A stretch of 64,000 nt of DNA from Methanoregula sp. (GTDB lineage Archaea; Halobacteriota; Methanomicrobia; Methanomicrobiales; Methanospirillaceae): positions 124,001 to 188,000 of the forward strand of contig JBAZQB010000005.1 of NCBI GenBank assembly GCA_041645435.1, read 5' to 3'. Both the position numbers and the translations under genes were made by a program. Position 1 is the stretch's first letter. Each line of letters opens with the position of its first letter. Shown here piece by piece: positions 59,762 to 64,000 of this stretch. The notes under the pieces are model-generated. The model did no database searches. It was not told the origin of the DNA and saw only the letters and a list, made by a program, of their open reading frames with translations.

Positions 59762-60823
59762 ATGATATCACTGCGCCTGTACCGGATCTACGATATCGGC
59801 AGAGAGATCGACATCGACTGGCTCGAGCGTGCGCTCGCTCAAAATTATTTCACGGCACGGACCAGTTTTGTCCGGGTCAAACCAAAGTCCATCATGATGG
59901 AAGACCCGCCCCTCATGATCCAGATGCACCCGATCCGGGTGGAGCGTGAGGGCAGGTCATTTGAGTTTTCGGTGGTTGCGCGGGTGTTTGATATCGGTGC
60001 GATCAGTTTCTGTTTTGTGCATGATGACCGGGATGCTGATTATAACGAACTGGAGAATCTCGCGTTCCTGTTTGCAGGGCAGGAGGGGCTTTCTGAGTAT
60101 TATGTCCAGTATCTCAAGACCCTTGGTGAGATCATTAAACCGCATATCAAGAATTTCGCGATTGATCCCGAGTTTTTTGAGGATTACACGATCTACGTGA
60201 CCGACCGCCGGGACGATTCGATCGACCCAATACCGCTCCTGACCGGGGAAACCGCAAAGATCTCCCCCCAGATGCGTCAGGAGGTTGTAAAGAACTCGCT
60301 GAGTTATACGATTGATGATCTCGTCATGCTCTCGTGGGACTCTGCACTTATCTGCAATCCTGAAACCCCGACAGATATTATTGACCTGATCGAGTTTGCC
60401 AACGTGCAGGTGCTTGAACTCCGGTACTATGACAGGGAGCTCACCCGCGGGATGGAGAAGATGTACGATGATATTGAACATGCCGACCGGCTGTCACAGT
60501 TCCGCCGGAGCCGAAAGTATCACGCGATCATGGCCGCCCAGATGGAGATGTATGCAGAGATCTCTGAGATCATTGAAAAAGTTGACAACCTGATCAAAGT
60601 GACTGAAGATATCTATTATGCCCGGGTGTATGCTACCGCCCTCAAAGTGCTGCGCAGTGGCCAGTGGAGTGAGAGCGTGACCCGGAAGATCGATGTGATC
60701 CGGGAGAACTATTCAATGCTTTCAGATGAAGTGCGCATCCAGCACTCAAATTTCCTCGAATGGGTGATCATCATCCTGATCGCTCTTGAGTTCGTACTTG
60801 CCATCTGGCAGAGTATATCGTAA
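59762..60823 (+). CDS. DUF155 (RMD1/YagE-like) protein with C-terminal membrane anchor
   Basis: 353 residues. A soluble alpha/beta N-domain is followed by the L-S-W-D-S-A-L-I region and a long helical part (A-N-V-Q-V-L-E-L-R-Y-Y-D, E-K-V-D-N-L-I-K-V-T-E-D), and a single C-terminal membrane segment (W-V-I-I-I-L-I-A-L-E-F-V-L). This is the DUF155/RMD1 layout known from bacteria and mitochondria, where the protein is tail-anchored and linked to translation or division. Its archaeal role is unknown. Confidence 0.78.
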   Translation: MISLRLYRIYDIGREIDIDWLERALAQNYFTARTSFVRVKPKSIMMEDPPLMIQMHPIRVEREGRSFEFSVVARVFDIGAISFCFVHDDRDADYNELENLAFLFAGQEGLSEYYVQYLKTLGEIIKPHIKNFAIDPEFFEDYTIYVTDRRDDSIDPIPLLTGETAKISPQMRQEVVKNSLSYTIDDLVMLSWDSALICNPETPTDIIDLIEFANVQVLELRYYDRELTRGMEKMYDDIEHADRLSQFRRSRKYHAIMAAQMEMYAEISEIIEKVDNLIKVTEDIYYARVYATALKVLRSGQWSESVTRKIDVIRENYSMLSDEVRIQHSNFLEWVIIILIALEFVLAIWQSIS

Positions 60824-60912
60824 ATAGTTTTTTTTTTAAAATTTCTGCGTGTTTCGATAAGCACACCTGAAAAAAAGTCACCTGGTTCCTATTACAACAG
60901 GTATGCAGGTAC

Positions 60913-60937
60913 ATGAAAATGGCCCAGCCATTTTCAT
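60913..60937. terminator. perfect hairpin between convergent DUF155 and aIF1A genes
   Basis: ATGAAAATGGC-CCA-GCCATTTTCAT: 11-bp perfect arms (60913-60923 and 60927-60937). On the minus strand a run of seven T lies between the aIF1A stop and the hairpin. It may terminate both genes. Confidence 0.5.
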
Positions 60938-60950
60938 ATTAAAAAAAGTA

Positions 60951-61280
60951 TCAGAGATACCGGTTCTTGCGCAGCCAGTCAGCCTGGGGTGGCAGGTAAC
61001 GGTAGATGATATCGCATTTCTCATCCTGGAAACTCCAGGGGGTGACAATCAGGATGTCACCTTCGCGTATCCATGCGCGCTTCTTGATCTTTCCCTTGAT
61101 CCTGCCCATCCGGGTGACACCATCGTAACACCGGACCCGGATATGATTTGCACCCATCATGAGATCTGCGAATGCGAACTGCTCATTGGCCCATTTCTTG
61201 GGCAGGCGAACCCGGACGACCGGCGTTCCGTCCGCGTTTACTGCGTTTGGATCTATATCATCGTTATTATTCGGTCTAAT
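60951..61280 (-). CDS. eif1A: translation initiation factor aIF1A, apparent AUU start
   Basis: 109 residues if read from ATT at 61280. The OB-fold is complete: P-V-V-R-V-R-L-P-K-K, M-M-G-A-N-H-I-R-V-R-C-Y-D-G, R-M-G-R-I-K-G-K-I-K-K-R-A-W-I-R-E-G-D, and W-S-F-Q-D-E-K-C-D-I-I-Y-R-Y. In frame upstream there is no ATG, GTG or TTG between the TGA at 61281-61283 and the Met-Met pair 41 codons inside the fold. AAAGGAG ends 8 bases before the ATT. Starting at the internal ATG would delete the first strands of the fold. aIF1A joins the small subunit and helps start-codon selection. A sequencing or real ATG-to-ATT change is the alternative. Confidence 0.9.
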   Translation of the reverse strand: MRPNNNDDIDPNAVNADGTPVVRVRLPKKWANEQFAFADLMMGANHIRVRCYDGVTRMGRIKGKIKKRAWIREGDILIVTPWSFQDEKCDIIYRYLPPQADWLRKNRYL

Positions 61281-61441
61281 TCAGACAACTCCTTTGGTAT
61301 ATGTATGACGTTCTAGGCCAATGAAGGTATGTATTGTATAAATGGTGGTGAGACATCTCATAAAACTTACTTGTCGCTTACACTTTCTCCCCGCCCACTC
61401 TAACCCTTATTACTCCACCCACTCACCTCTTTTTCAATCTG

Positions 61442-62617
61442 ATGATCGGCAAAGGTGCATATCTCAAACAACTGACTGCTTCCACAATGCAGATGAAATC
61501 GGTTGAGGTGGAAAAAGAGATGGAGGGAAGTTCTCCCCCGTCAGTGTTTATCGGCAGCTGGAATTACCCGGATGTGTATGCCGGCCCGATGATTGCTCCC
61601 CAGCATGGTGATACCGCGATCATGGACCAGCCCGAGTCATGGATTGCCCAAAACCGCACGCAGGAAGAGATCATCGGGTACCGGCTCAATCTTGTCAGGG
61701 GGAAATCCATGGTGAATGCTGCGGATCTCAGCTCGCGGTTTGTAGAGAAACTCCAGGAGATATCCTTATCCACCACATCCATAGAAAGCGAAGTTGCATT
61801 CTCGACAATTCCAACCGGTACAACATTCTCCGAAGAGTATACCCCGTTTGGCCCGAGTGCAGGGATCGAGCGGTTTGAGATCGAGAGCGGGAGATGGGAT
61901 TACCATCTCGAAAAGGTGTTCTATGACACGGACCTGAGATCTGCCGAGGCAGTCACCGGCCTGCACCGGCAGGGGGTCCCGTTCTCCAGCATCCAGAAAG
62001 CATTTTCTGTCGGAACCATGGGGATGGACCGGAACCGTCACCTGGTTCCCACCCGCTGGTCGATCACCGCGTGCGATACCATGATTGGTGATCAACTCCT
62101 GACTGAAGTGAAGAAAAACCCGGTGATCGACACCTGGCGGGTTCACCAGTTCTCAAGCCTTCACAACAATTACGCGGTGATCCTGATGCCCACCGGCTGG
62201 CAGTACGAATGGTCGGAAGCGTTTCTGAAAGTGCTGGGCAACGAGGAGCTGGTATTTTCAGATCATGAAGGGTACAAGAAAAAGACTGAATACTCTCATC
62301 TCGGGGGGTGCTATTACTCCTGCAAGATGGCCGTGCTCGAAGCCCTTGCCCGGCAACAGGAGCAGGCAGGTGCGATTATTCTCAGGGAAGCACACCGGGG
62401 TTATGTACCTATGGGCGTCTTCAATGTCCGTGAGAATGTCCGGGGAGCAATGCGGCAGCCGGCACAGGAGTTTGAAGATATCCGGTCCGCCCTCTCCCAT
62501 ATCTCCGAATCGTTTTCCCTGCCGATAACCCGGTTTATCGAGGAAGGTGCATTGCTGCGGGAAACAATCCGGCAGCGGCAGTGCAGGCTCAGTGATTTTG
62601 CATTGGTTGCGAACTGA
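61442..62617 (+). CDS. Nre-family archaeal DNA repair protein
   Basis: 391 residues. The family is recognised by S-P-P-S-V-F-I-G-S-W-N-Y-P, the G-P-M-I-A-P segment, G-D-T-A-I-M-D-Q-P-E-S-W, and Y-S-H-L-G-G-C-Y-Y-S-C-K near residue 285. Nre proteins act in repair of DNA damage with PCNA. The N-terminal zinc finger of NreA (Cys-rich, before S-P-P-S-V) is not present here. A C-terminal Q-C-R-L-S-D-F-A resembles a PCNA-binding Q-x-x-L-x-x-F-F box with the last Phe replaced. The start lies about 28 bases from a CCTTATTACT TATA-like element, suggesting a leaderless mRNA. Confidence 0.85.
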   Translation: MIGKGAYLKQLTASTMQMKSVEVEKEMEGSSPPSVFIGSWNYPDVYAGPMIAPQHGDTAIMDQPESWIAQNRTQEEIIGYRLNLVRGKSMVNAADLSSRFVEKLQEISLSTTSIESEVAFSTIPTGTTFSEEYTPFGPSAGIERFEIESGRWDYHLEKVFYDTDLRSAEAVTGLHRQGVPFSSIQKAFSVGTMGMDRNRHLVPTRWSITACDTMIGDQLLTEVKKNPVIDTWRVHQFSSLHNNYAVILMPTGWQYEWSEAFLKVLGNEELVFSDHEGYKKKTEYSHLGGCYYSCKMAVLEALARQQEQAGAIILREAHRGYVPMGVFNVRENVRGAMRQPAQEFEDIRSALSHISESFSLPITRFIEEGALLRETIRQRQCRLSDFALVAN

Positions 62618-62618
62618 T

Positions 62619-63749
62619 ATGACAAACAGCATAGTACTGAAATGCAGTTGCGGGAATTTTGCCCGGGGTGCAACGAGCAGGGAGCCCCAGAGGATCATCC
62701 TGCATCTCGACATGGACAGTTTCTATGCCTCTGTTGAGATGCGGGAGAACCCGGATCTGAAAGGAAAACCCGTCGTCATTGGCGCGGATCCCCGGCAAGG
62801 CACAGGTCGGGGAGTTGTCAGTACCTGTTCGTACGAGGCGCGGGCATTTGGCATACGGTCTGCAATGCCCATCTCGCAGGCTTTTGTTCTCTGTCCTCAC
62901 GCCATATTTATCCCTCCTCATTTTCCCCGGTATGCCAAAGCCTCTGCTGAAGTGATGATGATCTTAAAATCCCATGATCTGCCGTTCCAGCAGGTAAGTA
63001 TCGATGAGGCATTTCTGGATGTGAGTTCGCTGGGAATTTTCTCTTCTGCACGAGATCTTGCAGTCCGGATAAGGCACGATATCCACACACAGCTCGGGCT
63101 GACCTGCTCGATTGGTATTGCACCGACAAAAGTGGTGGCAAAGATCGCGTCAGATGTCAATAAACCCGATGGTCTCACGGTTGTTGAACCAGAGGGCCTG
63201 TTCTCATTCCTTGCCCCGATGCCGGTACGGAAGATTCCCGGAATTGGCAGGAAATCAGAAGCAGAGCTCTTTGAGATGGGTATCAGGACGATCAAGGATC
63301 TTGCAGAATATGATGTCCAGGTGCTGATCGCCCGGTTCGGCCGTTCTGCCATCGCCCTTCAGGCAATCCCCGCCGGCATCGATGATGACATGGTAGAAGA
63401 GCGGGACGGTGTGAAGTCGGTCTCCCGCGAGACAACCTTTCCTGAAGATACCAAAGATGAGCAGGTAACTGCGGCAACCATTGATGCACTTGCACGGGAT
63501 GTATGCCGGAATCTTGTTGATGAATCCCTGCGATGCAGGACCGTTACGGTCAAAGTGCGATACACCGGTTTTGTGACCCGGACAAAAGCCCGAACACTCT
63601 CACATTATACGGATGATCCAACTACTGTGCGTTCTACTGCACACTCCCTGCTACGGGAAATTTTTGATGGCCGTCCGATCCGTCTTCTCGGCATACGGTT
63701 GTCCTCTTTTGAGAAACGTGATGCCCGGCAGATGATACTAACGGTATAA
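62619..63749 (+). CDS. dinB: DNA polymerase IV (Y-family, DinB)
   Basis: 376 residues from the ATG at 62619, one base beyond the Nre stop, so it is co-transcribed. Catalytic motifs are H-L-D-M-D-S-F-Y-A-S-V-E near residue 29 and V-S-I-D-E-A-F-L-D-V-S near 125; the helix-hairpin-helix region K-I-P-G-I-G-R-K and the little finger domain follow. It copies past damaged bases. The C-terminus ends R-Q-M-I-L-T-V, i.e. a PCNA-binding Q-x-x-h start that stops before the two aromatic residues. An N-terminal C-S-C pair precedes the first motif and is unusual. Confidence 0.93.
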   Translation: MTNSIVLKCSCGNFARGATSREPQRIILHLDMDSFYASVEMRENPDLKGKPVVIGADPRQGTGRGVVSTCSYEARAFGIRSAMPISQAFVLCPHAIFIPPHFPRYAKASAEVMMILKSHDLPFQQVSIDEAFLDVSSLGIFSSARDLAVRIRHDIHTQLGLTCSIGIAPTKVVAKIASDVNKPDGLTVVEPEGLFSFLAPMPVRKIPGIGRKSEAELFEMGIRTIKDLAEYDVQVLIARFGRSAIALQAIPAGIDDDMVEERDGVKSVSRETTFPEDTKDEQVTAATIDALARDVCRNLVDESLRCRTVTVKVRYTGFVTRTKARTLSHYTDDPTTVRSTAHSLLREIFDGRPIRLLGIRLSSFEKRDARQMILTV

Positions 63750-64000
63750 CCGCAAGGTCCACCCGGTTGATAAAGGCCGTCCTCACAATACTGTTTTTGG
63801 TATAGCACGACACCTGTCGGCTGTGAGATTTACCGCTCTGGAATACATGTCCCTTATCCACAAGGAAAGGTGAGGAACATACAAGAAAAAAGATTTTTAT
63901 CTGATATTGTTATGGGACTGGAGGCTGTTCATCTGCTGTTCTAACCTACAGCAGATTGAGGATGTGTACTTTGGGTGATGCGGTACATGAGAATTAACCC
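63750..64000. other. right-edge region without a recognised gene
   Basis: 251 bases after dinB. Candidate AT-rich promoter stretch near 63880-63915 (AAAAAAGATTTTTATCTGATA). No reading frame with recognisable similarity; a gene could start beyond the edge. Confidence 0.4.

Overview
This window comes from a methanogenic archaeon. It carries the methyl-coenzyme M reductase operon mcrBDCGA, the MCR activation ATPase component A2, heterodisulfide reductase hdrCBA with mvhD, formyltransferase ftr, methanogenesis marker 11 and a coenzyme B (aks) operon. TATA-box promoters, several leaderless starts, aIF1A, an Nre repair protein and an archaeosine-synthase core protein also mark it as archaeal. Gene content fits the order Methanomicrobiales (a Methanoregula-like hydrogenotroph without cytochromes); this placement is inference from content and was not tested by a search.

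Layout. 1-7.0 kb: two ArsR regulators, a divergent thiol/metal operon with a striking 21-bp operator, an ABC-2 exporter, a GntP permease and DGC zinc-binding proteins. 7.2-12.7 kb: one overlapping operon katG-ahbD-ahbA-ahbB-ahbC, joining catalase-peroxidase to the siroheme-dependent heme pathway. 13.2-16.4 kb: Ni-CO dehydrogenase cooS with cooC, then a tiny YHS protein. 16.8-20.3 kb: atwA, DUF134 and small Cys-rich proteins. 20.4-25.5 kb: an MBL-fold enzyme, a DUF4405 membrane protein, permease relics, a HEAT protein, a membrane PAS sensor lacking the usual histidine, and DUF2124.

26.2-38.4 kb is the energy-metabolism core: mcrBDCGA (minus), then fd-polyferredoxin-hdrC-hdrB-hdrA-mvhD (minus), with ftr divergent. 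38.6-46.6 kb is a tightly overlapping plus-strand operon for coenzyme B: mmp11, a radical SAM protein, an IorA-like TPP enzyme, aksA, aksD, aksE, an unknown protein, aksF and a cupin. 47.2-63.7 kb is mixed housekeeping and accessory: ArcS-core protein, CheC, MsrB, MntP, ferritin-like protein, an unusual RNase III, a CorA-like protein, PEBP lipoprotein, MFS, surface protein, large TPR protein, DUF155 protein, aIF1A, Nre and DinB.

Two dispersed repeat families occupy intergenic space. Family R (about 250 bp, three clear copies and one eroded) lies each time between convergent genes, always in the same orientation. Family A/B (A about 230 bp, B about 155 bp) occurs near 46.7, 54.6 and 59.2 kb in shuffled orientations, and module A keeps a short AT-hook-like reading frame. 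The most notable single observation is that aIF1A can be read full length only from an AUU codon. No rRNA, tRNA, CRISPR array or complete insertion sequence was seen.
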